64,000 nucleotides of DNA from Trichosporon coremiiforme (Eukaryota > Basidiomycota > Tremellomycetes > Trichosporonales > Trichosporonaceae): assembly GCA_039545355.1 (NCBI GenBank), contig BCJJ01000029.1, positions 186,001-250,000 of the forward strand, written 5' to 3'. How positions within the stretch are numbered: the stretch's first letter is position 1; each line of letters begins with the position of its first letter. The translations under genes and the position numbers were made by a program. Shown here piece after piece: positions 33,411 through 46,300 of this stretch. The notes beneath the pieces are model-generated. The model had not been told where the DNA came from. It saw only the letters and a program-made list of their open reading frames with translations, and did no database searches.

Positions 33411-35257
33411 ATGTCCTCGTCCTGGCCACCCCAGCTCAAGTGAGTCCCCGTACTCCGATGCACGGCGCTAACGTCAAGGGAGTGGGTGCAGCAGTGTCTC
33501 GCCAAAGCTACGTCGGCGAACAAAACGGCTGTCAATAACGAACTGAAGCAGGTGGGTCATTGTTTACGCTGTTGCGCTGACAATAGATTCTTTTCCAAGC
33601 TCACAAGGATGGCACAGTCAACACTACTGACTGGACCAAAGTAGAGCTGAAGACGTAGGCTTGAGCTATGGCCATCAAGAAGCTAACGACACAGGTTGAA
33701 GCAGCAAGCGACACGCACTCACATCGCATCCGCGGCCCACAACTCCGCTTTGGCTTCATACGCATCTTCACCGTCGCACACACCAACGGGCGGCTTCTTC
33801 AACAGCAACGGACAAGGAAGTGGCTACACTAACACATACACCACCTCTAATACGACGCTGCATACGACTACCCCTAACAAGAAGAATAAGAAGAACAACA
33901 AGCGGAAACAGTGAGCTTCCGGTCTCTTCCCATAGCTGACCCACAGCGACAACCCCACCACGTCTTCTTTCCCGTCGGCGTACACTTTTGAAACGACTGA
34001 GCAGGATGAGGCGAAGGCTAGACGAGCGGCGAGGTTCCAGAAAGAGGCTGAGGTGTTCAGGAACGGTGGTAACGAGCAATCAGGGCCGCACTACACTCCT
34101 GACGCCGACGCTGATCTGGGATCTAGAATAGGAGGCATCGGGCCCTTGCCGTCACAGGTAGGCAGGAAGAAACTCAAGGGCAAGAGCGGTGCTGGATTCG
34201 GCTACGCGGAGCCTGAACCAGAGGTGGACCCGGTGAGCTTTGTCCCTGCGGACGCGCCTAGCTGACAACAACAGAACGTGATCAACTGGGACAAGTACAC
34301 TATCAAGGGAACGTCGACAAAGCTGGAAAAGTCGTACCTGCGACTAACCTCGGAGCCTTCTCCTGCTGATATCCGACCGCTGCCTGTGCTCAAGCAGACC
34401 CTGCAGCTCTTAAAGCAGAAGTGGAAGCAAAATCACAATTACGCCTACGCCCTTGACCAGTTCAAGAGCATGCGTCAGGATTTGACCGTAAGCTTGGAAC
34501 ACCACGTCACGCAGCTGACTCCAGGTTCAACGTATCAAGAATGAGTTCACGGTCGAGGTGTACGAAATCCACGCGCGGATAGCACTGGAGGCTGTAAGTG
34601 ATCTGATCGTGCTCAAACTGACCTTCCAGAAAGACCTCGGCGAGTACAACCAATGTCAGTCTATGTTGCGGCAGCTGTACGAACTCGGAATCAGCGGTCA
34701 CCCGAAGGAGTTCCTCTCCTACAGGATCATGTACCTCCTGCACACCAGGAACATGTCTGGTGAGTTTAATCAGCTCTCCGAATTGTCTGAGTGGAACTGA
34801 CACGGCAGACATGACATCGCTGTTGGCAGCGCTCACGCCGGAGGAGAAGGAGGACCCGGGAGTACACCACGCTCTGCAGGTGCATGCGGCGCTGGTGACG
34901 TCGAACTACGTGCGATTCTTCCGGTTATTCCTGGAGGCGCCCAACATGAGCGGCTATATCATGGACCACTTCGTGGAGCGAGAGCGCGCTCAGGCGTTGG
35001 CGATCATGTCCAAGGCGTACATGACGTTACCTCTGCCTTTCCTGACGAAGACGCTGGCGTTCGAGGACGACGAGGAGACGGATCAGTTCCTGTCCGCGCA
35101 CAACGCGGCCGTGTACACAAATACACGAGACCCGAAGGACCCGTGGAAGCCGATCGCTCTCAGCGAGCGCGTGTGGGACTGCAAGAAGGCCCACGGCGCT
35201 TGTGTGCACGCCACGCAGCAGTACCGCGTCGTCGATCTCAAGGGTCAGGTTGACTAA
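33411..35257 (+). CDS. THP3: SAC3/GANP-domain protein, Thp3/LENG8 type
   Basis: Nine exons (33411-33439, 33479-33551, 33587-33654, 33695-33910, 33947-34232, 34275-34487, 34525-34593, 34630-34759, 34809-35257) give 510 residues. The N-terminus has a short helix (EWVQQCLAKA), then a low-complexity Asn/Thr/Ser and Lys/Asn region, then a basic stretch. The conserved core from about 225 reads KYTIKGTSTKLEKSYLRLTS, YAYALDQFKSMRQDLTVQRI, VEVYEIHARIALEA and LGEYNQCQSMLRQLYELG: the hallmark of the SAC3/GANP domain in human LENG8 and yeast Thp3. The domain ends with PCI-like winged-helix sequence. Thp3 acts with Csn12 in transcription elongation and mRNA maturation. The donor of exon 3 (GTAGGC) is weaker than the others but is required by phase. 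Confidence 0.93.
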
Positions 35258-36177
35258 GGACTTGCCTGACGCGCAATGTGCGGGTGCGGGTTTGCCGACA
35301 AAACGCTCATGGTATCTGGGTTGCGTACGCCCATACACAACGCAGGCTGTATAGGTTTCTGTCCCTTCATCAGCACTCACATCACGCTGCGCAGAACGTT
35401 AGTCGCGGCCGAGACGACTCCTGCGACCAGTCTAATTCGCGAATCTGAGCCGGCGAGGAGGAGAGCGCTTCTGTCGCAAGAGATCAGAAGAAAAACGCAA
35501 CGGTAAGACTCACTCACATCTGTTTGGCTTTCTCTTCCTCCACTCGCTTTCACCTCGTCCTCCCTTACAACAAACACCACTATCTTTTAATTGTTGTACT
35601 CCTTCTCCCTTAGAGGTTCTGCCGTGGGCCACTCAGAAGGCGATGGAGCTGCTATGCATCATATTCCATATATTGTCATAGTATACATTGCGTCGAGTCG
35701 ACATATCAATTCGTCCAAGTACTCCTTGAGGGCTCAATTCTATATAGCTGCCTACTTTTCCGAAAAGAACTACACCAATGTCCGGTGGTTTCTAGATCTC
35801 CCCAGGGTCGGCAGAGCGACAGCTGGGGGCCATATTATTGCTACAGATGTTATAGGGGCTTGAGTTTGTTTTGGTTACTTGGCATTTTGGCGAACGCGGC
35901 CAATCGCAAATCAGATTAGATAGCTCGGTGGGCAAGTCGGGGTAAGGGCGATCCGCTATCAGGAGATCGCAGGGCGATCGGCGACTGAACAATCGGCCAG
36001 TTGTAGCTCGCGCGCCCGCGCTCCCCATCCCGATTTCGTTCACATTGCACGGCTTTTCAAAGTCCGTCGAATCTTCTGATACTTCTGACGTTTTCGCCTC
36101 GCTTTGCTGCTTTGCTGTCTTCCTCGTCCCGTCGTCTTGCTGTGGTCGTACAAGTGGACTTGGGGAAGATATCGTAA
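35258..36177. other. Convergent intergenic region
   Basis: 920 bases between two convergent stop codons. It includes an AT-rich patch near 35650-35780 suited to 3' processing signals for both genes. No supported coding sequence. Confidence 0.65.
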
Positions 36178-38723
36178 TCAGAGGAACCGAAACACGCTCT
36201 GGTCCTTCGTCACTGGACCGAAGCCTTGCCAGACGGCACACTGGTACTCATCGCCCTTCCATGCGAGCGTCTCAGCGAGGGTGAGGAAGCCAAGTTTGGA
36301 GTGAAGCTTGGTGACGACGTTGGAAAAGCGGGGATAGATGGACACGAGGCCGCCGGACGGTTGTCGGAGGAACCAGAGCTGGAGCAGTGTGCGCAGCGTC
36401 GACTATATTAGTCAGCTGTTTGTTCTATACTGAACATGTCCAGGATGAGCCCCAGGGGAAGTAGAAGGGTGAAGAGGAGGTCAAGTGGTGTGGGAGTCGG
36501 TGAGATAGCCGATGCATTGGTCAACATAGGCACCGACGAGAATCCGCCGGAGCCCAAGTTGAAAGAGCACAGGAACTGCGAGACGAGACCATTTGCTGCG
36601 CGTGGTACCGCATGGTGCACTCCCGATTAAGATTTCGTGCAACGTCGTTATCACGCGCGCTTCGCAGAGGCTCCGCTCTCACCCCTCGGCTTTCAGCCCG
36701 GCCCCGGCAACAATGGTCATCGCATCCCCGCTCTACCCATGCGCACCATGCGGTCCACTCGCGACCTCGGCTCCCGAGCTAGCCAGCGGCGCCGACATGC
36801 ATGGCTCCATGCTCGGTGGCCAACAATGCGCTACGGGACGGACTGCTGCACCATTGCACTTCTTCTCACTTCTTCTTTCTTCATCATATCTCACCAAAAC
36901 GCAACTCGGCGTCTCACGTCTCACCAAACTTATACCCTCGCAGAAATCGTCTCGCCACCGCACCGCCCGCTCCACACGGACCACGTCACTCACACCACTC
37001 ATCTCCACTCATCTCCACTCATTCTCCGCTCGCTCTCGCGGGTCACCCGTGCTCACCCAGATCTCGCAACGGATCGATCCGGATATACACGTTTCAACGG
37101 TATGGTGCAGCGGTGCAGCAATCTCGGGCTCGGGGCTAGGACATGACTGGCGAAGAAATAACGCATGGATGGTCTCAGAATGGTACTCACAGTAGCTACG
37201 CCCATGCCCATGTAGGTCGGGTCGACAACGGCACCGAACATCCACGTGTTCTCCTCGGCCTCTGCACCAGGGATCCAAGTGCGGAGAGTCTCGCGCTCGA
37301 CCGGTTCGAAAATGATGAGACCGACAATGTCGTTGAAGTTGTTGCTGCGGCGGATCACGTTGTACCGCCATCCTGGCTGGCCGTGGCCAGGGAGGGAAGT
37401 CTGTTGGCCGACGCGGGCTTGGATGCTTGCACGGAGAGTCTGCTCGTCGGTTTCGGGGAAGGGGGAAGGGGAGTATGAACTGCTGCTAGAAGGAAGGGAG
37501 GCGAGTGAAGCCGCGCTGGATGGGTAACTGCTGTGTGCCGAGGAGGGGAAGGAGGGCGCATTGTTCGCGAGAAGCTTGGCGATGAGCTTGCGACCCGCTG
37601 GCCGCGGGATCGAGCTCACGAGTTGGACCAGCTTCGACACGTCACCCTCCTGGACTGACGATAAGCAGAAGCCGCGAGGCATCGGGAGGTGGGGCATCGG
37701 CGCGGGCCGGATCAGCGCCAGCAGATCACGCGACCCCTCGACTGGCGGAGGTGGCATCATGAAAGCCCCACTCGGCGCCGACATGTACGGAGCCATGAAC
37801 GGCGTCAACGGAGGGGTCTGGATCGGGCTGGGTACAAGAGGCGCCAACTGCATGTCGAAGTTGACCATTGATGGTGTGTGCAGGCTCGGGCTCTGCGGGG
37901 ACAGCGTCGACTGCCGGAACGGTGTCGTCGGCAACGGCACAAGACCGGCAGCAGCGGCACTCAGCAAAGCGACGCCTTCCTCATCACCAGTTCCCGAAGA
38001 CATGGAGGAAACGTCTGGAACCAAAGACTGTCGCACCTGTTCCATGTGCTCCAAGGACTGGCCGGGCAAGAATCCCTCGTGTGATCGCGACAGCTGGGGC
38101 GTTGGGGGCTGCTGGGCGGCCTGGCTAGTCTGGACCGGCATGCCTTGTTGACCAAGCTGGTACGGGTGAGAGGGCGCTGGTGGCTGTGGCTGTTGCGCTT
38201 GCCCAAGGGGCGCGTATGACGTGCCGTCGTAGGGCGCGTACAATCCTAGCGCGCTCTGATCGTCATCGTCGCAATCGTGAACTCCACCCCTTCGCATGAT
38301 GGAGAGGTGCCTTGGGATCCTCGAAGCTGCGAATGGACGGAAAGGAGAGAATGGGCTCAGGCGCTGGTGGAAGGGCGGCTGGTCATAGTCGTCGTCCTCC
38401 CACTCGAGGGTGTCAAAGCCACTGTCCAGTCCCACGTCGAAACTGTCGAGACCGAAGGCTGACGCAGCTGATCGCTTCTTAAAGTTGATGCTCTCTGGAG
38501 ACGTCGAAGGAATTGGCAGAGCCTGTGACGGCTTCGACAGAGTGGTCGAGCTCGGAGGAGATGAAGTCGAAGGGGAAGGGGACTGGAGGGAAGAAGGGGA
38601 CGACAGCGACGAGAAGGGAGGCGGAGAACAAGAAGACGAGGAGAAGGGGAGGGACAGGTAAGCAATGTTGGACTCCAGGGCCGATGAAGGTGCACAGGTG
38701 AGTGCCGATGAGGTAGTGGTCAT
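36178..38723 (-). CDS. GNAT-fold acetyltransferase-like protein with long disordered N-terminus
   Basis: Two exons on the minus strand, 38723-37191 and 36402-36178, separated by a 788-nt intron (GTGAGT donor, CTGAC branch, ATATAG acceptor, phase 0); 585 residues. Residues 1-430 are Ser/Pro/Gln-rich with one acidic patch (LEWEDDDYDQPPFHQRLS) and probably disordered. From about 440 the sequence folds: GWRYNVIRRS, DIVGLIIFEPVERE, WMFGAVVDPTYMGMGVAT at the exon end, then STLRTLLQLWFL, GGLVSIYPRFSNVVTKLHSK and LGF. YMGMGVAT resembles the acetyl-CoA loop (motif A) and the last part the GNAT beta5-alpha4 element ending in K-L-G-F. Joining the exons restores the expected helix after motif A. Substrate unknown. 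If the long intron is wrong, the C-terminal half would be a separate fragment. Confidence 0.72.
36403..37190 (-). other. 788-nt intron of the GNAT-like gene
   Basis: The intron is more than ten times longer than most here. On the opposite (plus) strand it contains a C/T-rich tract at about 36850-37030 resembling a fungal promoter leader, and plus-strand frames of up to 200 codons without recognisable features. This could reflect a nested antisense transcript or only spacer DNA. Confidence 0.55.
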
Positions 38724-40300
38724 TGTTGATAACCGCTCAGGTGGGAAGATGTTTTAATTCGCTCCGGACTCGACTCACGGAGGCGGGTGAGGGCTAAAAG
38801 GCGAAGACCGCTGACCCGGAAAAGTCACCGACAGAGTGCTCAGGGTGACAAGCAGCAGAGAGTGAGGGGTATCGGATCAAGCGGAAGAGCGCTGTAGACC
38901 TCTCGGAGGAGTGGAGAGAGATAAAGGTCTGTGGAGACTCGAGTTGAAGGTACGAAATCCAGTGGCGATGCTCGAGGAAGGGTACCGAGCTCAGGATAAT
39001 GGGTGCAGCTGATGACCGGACGTCTGGGTCCTGCAGCCTTGTGTATGCGAGGGATGCCGGTCTTGCTCCGAGATTTGCGTAGGCTTTAGATAGCTCGAGC
39101 CAGAAGGCCGGGCAGTGCACTGATGTAACCGTTGAACCGATGCCGGATCCAGGATACGCAGTAGGTAGGGAGTATGCAGGAGGTGCGTGATTCCGACAGA
39201 TGTCGTTTGCCGAGCACAGCGCTGGAAAGATGAGTTGTTAAAAGCCAAACGGGCCGTCGGTCGAGCTCAATCGAGTCGTGCGGTCGAGCGGCGCGAGCCG
39301 TCTCGTCGGGCTGGCCAGGGTGACGAGGATACGAGGATCAGGACCGGGCTGACTGATCAAACGGACGACCGCCGAGGGCCAAGCGGCAGATCGCGGCAGA
39401 GGAGCTAGGGCTAGAATGGCTTGGGGTTTGCGTAGATCGCGTAAAGATGGAGGAGAGATCGAGGAGGCGAAGCACCAGGCGGAACAAGGATGATCAGTGG
39501 TGAATCAGAGGGCTCAGACGAGAGACCAGCGACGAAACGGAATAGACGCGCTGCACGCACACGCAATCCAAGGCCTGAGGCTTGCGACCTGTGACCCCAG
39601 GCGTATGATGGCTCAAGGCGGAGCAACACGGGGCAGTGACCGCTTGGATGATTCTGGGTATGAGGGGCGACCGAGGCATCGCAGGCAGCGGAGGCGAGCG
39701 GAGCGCCTGTTCGGCCTTGCGAGCAGTAGAGCAGAGGCGGAGGAGAGCGAGAGAGTAGATCAATCGAGATACGCTCAGTGCATTCAGTAAGACCTGTGCT
39801 GGTTGGTACCCTTGGGCTGCCATGGGCTGGTTGGGGCCTCCTCTGTTTCGTTCGGTACAAGACGGTGAGACGGGCAAAGTGCAGGGCAAGGGCGACAAGG
39901 GCGACAAGGGCGACACCGGAGAGGAACAGAGGCAACGGAGGGAACGAGGGTATGGGGAGAGGGCCCGAAGGGGCGCAGTAGACCAGAGGATGGTGTCATT
40001 GCGGGCGTGTGCAGTTCCATGTTCCATTCAGGCCCGAAGCCGAGAGAGCGAGAGCAGAGGTTGCGCCCCCGAACCCCGGGGCGGTGAAGCTGGCCATCCC
40101 TCAGAGATAATGGGAGCAAAAGATCCGGAGGAGGGAAGCGAGCGGAAGCGTTATTTTCGAGCAAGAGATGGCAGATTGATTTCCTCGATACATCCGGGGC
40201 CCATCGGACCTGTGCGTCTCCGGCCCAGGCGCCATCCACCGCTTCTGGGCGGCGTGTATGAACGAGGGTACTAGGGCACTCAAGGCATAGGACGGAACAT
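38724..40300 (-). promoter_or_regulatory. Pyrimidine-rich upstream region of the GNAT-like gene
   Basis: Read on the minus strand, this stretch is C/T-rich over most of 39400-40050, as in transcribed leaders, and precedes the GNAT-like start at 38723. A 108-codon minus-strand frame at 38794-39120 ends just upstream of that start and may be an upstream ORF or chance. A GGGCGACAA triplet tandem occurs at about 39889-39914. Confidence 0.4.
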
Positions 40301-43300
40301 GCACCAGGGCCTGCACGTCACTTATTGGTTGAAACATGCCGCAGGTACCGATACTCATCTATAACCCTCACAAGCCACCAGGCTGTTGGTCGCCATGACC
40401 TTTCCAGGCTGCCAGGGCGGTGCAGCAGAAGGAAAAGAACGAAACGGCTTCGTCAGCTCGTCAGCCGTCGGGCTCGTAGGCGAACCGCGCAAACACGGAA
40501 ACTGTGGTGTCAAGCCTTGGCGTTTCTCGCTCGGAGCGGCGTACGTGAAACTGCGTCAGCCTCGGACCTTGGCCCCTCAACCCTGGCTGGGGATCTCGCA
40601 CATGCCTCGGAGTCCTGGCGACATACGCGACAGTCTAATGCAGACCACGCGAAGGAGTGACCATAACTTCCGGAAATTTGCTCTGGCTCGCCAACAGCAA
40701 TCCGGCCATGCTGTGATTCATCTCATAGCTTTGCAAGTCAGTATCATCTAACTGGAATACATTCCTGTGCTTAATAATAAGCAGTCGCAGTCCTGTTTAG
40801 ACGATGGAGCGCTGCATCGGTAAACGACACTGACGACACGCAAGATGGGCAGCGAAGGGAGCTCGTGCGAGTGCGAGGGCTGAGCGAAGAGCGAGCTGTC
40901 TCAGACACGCCTCAGATGCCCGACGGTGTCGAACGCCAGGCTCGCTCCAGACTCTTAAGCTCGGCGCTAGCGAACTGCGCATACACGACGTCCGGATAGT
41001 TGCTCCGCACCCTCCCGCAGACAAGCGCCGTGCCCCTTCACCATGCGTATGGCGGATGTAATCGAAAAGCACTCCGGCTTTGGTGGGAGTACACCCCTTC
41101 CGTCGCCGGGTTATTAACCTCTTACCACACCGTGACACACGGCGCTGGTGCTCTTTTGGCACTATCTTGCTCAACCTCTTCACCTGAGTCAGATGGACCG
41201 GATTTAGCGAAGAGTCTGCCAACCTGATCCAACACTATAGGCCCGTTGTATGTCCTGACTGTGCTGCTGTCTGAGAGTATTTCCTGACATTTCCCGGTTC
41301 ATCGGCGAAGTCGAAGGCCCATTGGCCACCCATCGATGCGCACGGAACAAATCTCGTAGAGTTCCCCGACAACTCCTAGATCTTCACACTAGAACACAAC
41401 ATCCGACGCTAAGCGGGCAAATGCAGCGGACACGGACACTTGCGGGTCGATCATGTATGGCTTCCTAACGAGCTCAACGATCAACGAGCCAGCAAAGACG
41501 GTAAACAGTAGTAGCCGCGGCATACCTCTTCAACGTTCGTTGCGAACGTGCATTGATCGACGACCCGGTCTCCGAGCACGCTCGATCTACTTTGTTCCAG
41601 CTGCACGCCTCGTGCCTCATCTCCACTGTGCATCCGACGGCATCCTCCCAGCCTGGCCAGCCCCCACAGCACGACATCTCCAGCTGTCCATACCAGCCCT
41701 CATTGTCTGATCCCTCCCAGTCAGGCTACCGCAGGGACCGATGTCAAGGCTCAAGGCGCTTGGCGCCTGCTTACCAAACGTCAGAGCCCCAGAACAAGAC
41801 CTAGGGGCTGGCATGTCAGGGCGCAAGGTCTATGACGATCACAGAAGGCCGCCCTGCAAACCAGGCGCGAAAGCCGCGCAAGGCGCTTAATGTGCTTCAA
41901 GGCGATGCGTGATGCGGGCGATGCAAAGCCTATCTTTGGATTTCAGAGATTCGAGATTTCTGCGGCGCTTTGGCTTGAGCCATATAATTCAGTAGTAACG
42001 AGACCGTCAGTCCATCAATTAGCATGCGCGGCGCCAGTAGCCAAGATACGAGACATGTCAATGAGATATGAGTCACTCATTAGCTCGCTGCGTGCACGCT
42101 GACGTGCAGGTCCTCATGCTCCTGGCGTGCCAGGCGTGTCGACAGCACGACTCCAGGAATGCGGCGGAGCAACTCTTCTGGCTAAAAAGAACAGGAGTAC
42201 GGTCAGGGCAGTGCGTCCGGCATGGATCCAGCAGCGCCTACACGCTCGCACTTTCAGCATTGCAGCGCTTTCTCGTACACCTCGAACCGCCACCCTTACT
42301 CTGGCCCATTCCGCGTGCCCTGTGCCTTCCTCGTATGCTCGTCGTATGTTGCAAGGATCAGGACCGCAGGGTATGCAGGGGAGCCAGGGTGTTGTACCTC
42401 AGTGCCTCAGTCATGCCGCGTTCCTGGGCACGGGGCCCTGGAGCGTATCTGTTCCCTGCCGATCCTTCATCCGCTCTCCGGGTTTCTAGTCCACACAACG
42501 CAGTCGATCCAGTCAACCATGATCAACCATCCCACCCCACACCCCGCAGCATTCTCGCGCACCTCAGGTCCAGTCATTCCTGCTCAGCTATTTCTGGCAA
42601 CACAACCCAATGTATGCGACACTGACCGGCTCAGATCTTGGCTGAGTGCACCCTCCCATCTCAACGGCCACAGAACCGCAGAGCTCCGACTTACACCCCT
42701 CGATCGAGCCGACTCCGTTTGTTATCTCGGGCGAACAGGCTTGCAATCAGGGAATGTCCGTGTCGCCAAAGAGCTATCGAGCAGCTCGGCAACGGCAAGC
42801 CTAGTGAGGGCGTGGAACGCACCGTGGAGTACTCTGCGGCCGACGAGAACGCTAGTCTTGTCGCAGCCAGCGGGCCAAACGACCTTGCCCGCCTTGGCAG
42901 CACAGGCGCCATGAGGGCTGTGAAGGGCCTCTCTCAACGTTCCACCCAGTTCGTGGTGACATGGACGCTCACGCTTGCGTTGAGTTCTCGCATCGCTTCG
43001 CTGAACACTGCACTGGTTTGGTCGAGCCGCGGAGCATGCTGAGGTTTGCACTCGACACGCCATCTGCTCGCTGCAGCTGTGCATCTGTGCTCTGGCATGC
43101 CTCGTGTTTGTCTGAGGTTGGAATGCCCGGCATGCCCGGGCGCCCAGGGCCCTTAGCCCAGGGCATGTGTCACTGTCGCGAATGCGAAACATGGGAATCC
43201 GCGAATCCGGCTTTCCTTGTCTTTCCGGGCATGCCAGGCATGCCGGAGCGTGGAACGACACGTAAGTCTGAACGGAGTTGACTGGACTCACTCCAATCGC

Positions 43301-46300
43301 TCCAATCGGCTCATCCTTGGCGCGGCCTGTCGGATCACCATCGTGTGCGCAGTTGCGCATTCTGCGTGCTGCGTGCTGCGTGCCCCGCTTGGTCAGCATG
43401 ACCGCGGTCTTGGCAAGGTTGTTCCTGCCAATCCTGGATCTCGCAGCTTGTCCAATCTATTGCGATCCGCGCCCAGGGCTCGCCTGGGGCGGCTAGGGCG
43501 GCAGCATCGGACGCTTATCGTCACCGGCACACCGAGCGGACCGCCGTGCCAGCGAACGCTGTCGATTACAGTAACGGCTCGGTATGCCCACTGCAGAGCC
43601 GCGTTCTCCAATCATAACTCGCCTACCGAGATACCGGGCAACCGGGGTCTTGGCCCGGCGGTCAACCGCAGACGGTGTCGAGCCACCGCTTGCGGAGCCA
43701 TGACGGTGACTTCGACTTTCGTTAACGATCTGATCCGGTGTGATCTGCCTCACAGCCCCAATCGGCGCAGACAGTTCCACTTATCCCTCCCCATGATGGC
43801 CATAATGCACGGTGTGAGCTCCACAGGCTCCTGGCGATCTGATGCTCCACGGCGTACAGGAGCGTATCCGGGCAACTGCCCGGCCCATGCCCGATGATCG
43901 CAGAGGAGGGTGGAATGTGTAAGGCCTGGGGTGCGAAAGTGCGGGTAAAGTTACAGGCCGTGAGTTAGTGAGGTGTGACATGGACAGCCTCAGTCGGTCG
44001 ACGATGGCGGAGCATTGTCTCCTCCCATCTCCCAGCTCGGCAGAGGCGAGAATGTCGGCACAGTGCGACAGCGTCACTCCCTCAAAACTCAGACGGCCAA
44101 TGCCTCTAATGCATTTGATAAGCGGAGGCTGTACAGTGAATGCGGCGGGATCTCTGGCGGGGGCGGTGCAGTGTGATTTCGTAGGACGCCGTGACGTGAA
44201 TGTTAATGAGCTTCTGCTCACGGTAATGGACGGCTAGACGTCGCGCAAGAGTCCAGGCAGACGGCGCAAACTGCTCCGCCCTGGTGGAGCTGGAGTAGGC
44301 GAGGATTACGCAGTGCCGACCTAGCACGAGCGGTCGACGGTCGACGGAGCCAAAGAGGCGGACACTCTGATTGTGACGGGACCAGGGTTGACGGAGCTCG
44401 CTGACCTGGCTCCAGCTAGCGAAGGTTGAGCGCCAGGGCGGACAGGGCAAGAACCCACTTAGATAGCGCATCAGGTGACCAATGTTGCTCCGACTATCCG
44501 ATCCGACCTCCGTGCTCCGAGAGCAAACCAGACTATGTTCCAGCTCCCAGCGGCACAAAAGCTGAACCAACAGCTCAATTTAAACTTTCTGCTTCGCTGG
44601 GAGCCAAGTCGACATAACGTCGTGACCACCGAGCGAGGAGTGAAGCTTCATGGCATCGCCTTCCTCGACACAGACCGACAGGAAGGTTGATTGATAGCCG
44701 ATGTCACGTGCCTGAGTCGTCTGTTGGCTGCGTGTTTGATTCCGAGACATCGGTCGACGCCGAGGGCGGATGCTTCCATACATGCCCACGTCCTCGCAGA
44801 GATCGCGGAGACATGCTAGTGTCAGACAACAAGTCAGCCATGGACCACTCAGTGTGCTCTACCCGTAAACAGCTGTGAAACTGATGGGGATGCATTACCC
44901 TGTGCGCAGTATGGGGTGCTCTGTTTCCCGTCAAGCTACAGTAGTGCGACGTGCGCGACAGTGCAGTTTCAGCGACTTTTGCTCGCATCAACAAACTGCG
45001 CGATACGTCCGCCTCCTCGGGTGCGAGCAATGCGGGCACCTCGACAGCTTTCCAGCCTATCATTGATGTTCAAGACATGTCACTACCATCAGCCAGACCC
45101 TCACTACCATCTACCAAGGGTCTGGCAAATGGTACTGATGGGGAGTAACGCGAATGCGCCGCAGGTTGTCAGAGATCATTATTGCGCAGGGCGGTGGTGA
45201 GTCGGAGAGCTGAACGTATCCCCCAATAATAAGCCGGGAATGTGCCGAGACGTCTAGAACAACAGTAAGTGCGTCAGAAGCTGACGCGTTCGCCAGGAAG
45301 GTAAGAGTGCCACGATGGCCCAAGCTCTGGGGTTAGTGATCAGTGAGCACGCCATGCGCCAGCTTTGCCCCAGATCTTGGCAGCCCGGGCACGAGGCACA
45401 GAACAATGACAGTCGGGCAGAGCGACAAAGGCAGCAGCCGCACAGACAGCCCAAAACAATGTCTGCGCAAATGTTGCTTGGAGATCGACCCTGGGCTGCA
45501 GAGACTGGTTCTTGCAAGTGACTCGCGGCATGTCCGGGTTGAGCGGGACGAGCCCTTCCGCCGAGGTGGACATGAGATGAGGGACCAAGCCACCTGCTCC
45601 GCCGTCGCCCATGAATGACGGAGATCTGCGCTTGGACTGTGCAGGCTCAAGCAAACAGAGATCGCCCTTCACATGTGCACTTGGGACGCTTGGACTGTCG
45701 GCTCCTCGGATGGTGCTCAGCAGACTAAGATCACTGCTTGAGAAGTCGCGCCTGGGTCATGTCAGAAGCGTCCCTCTTCAAGAGAGAATCCACTTGGCGA
45801 CTTGGCAGCTGTTCACGGAACGCTTCGCGTTGTGGCGGAATAATCGCTATCTGCGATCCTTTCGAGACCATGAGATGCTTTCTGACGATCTCACTCTCGA
45901 CTGGAGCGTGTAGTGAGTGATCCCTCATGACCTCCACAGTAACCAGCGAGGATAGTGTTCGCTGCTAGCTGGCACTGACTTCAAGAACTGGTCGTAGGCA
46001 GTGACTGGTACAGCTCCCTCAGCTTTGGAGAAGTGATGACAGGCCATGTAGCAGTACATGCTGTCGAGATGAGTCAACTCCGGACGCCGCTACTGATATG
46101 GATTACCCTAGCGAAAGCGGGTGCTTGTGTGCTTGGGCCGATGTCAGCGGCGAACACTGACGTTGATGAGCGCGTGCTCTCCAAAGATCCCCACGTGTAC
46201 TCATTCTTCAGCCGACTGCCGTTAAGCACAGAAGAAGCCAAAAGATGACGTCGTGGACATTTTGGCGGTGTCTCGCGAAACCGAATGCGTGCTCTCAAGA

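Noticed and set aside
42068..43897. Cluster of frames of 185-230 codons on both strands
   Set aside because: They occur in a high-GC stretch on both strands, with no domain, promoter or splice pattern to favour any one.
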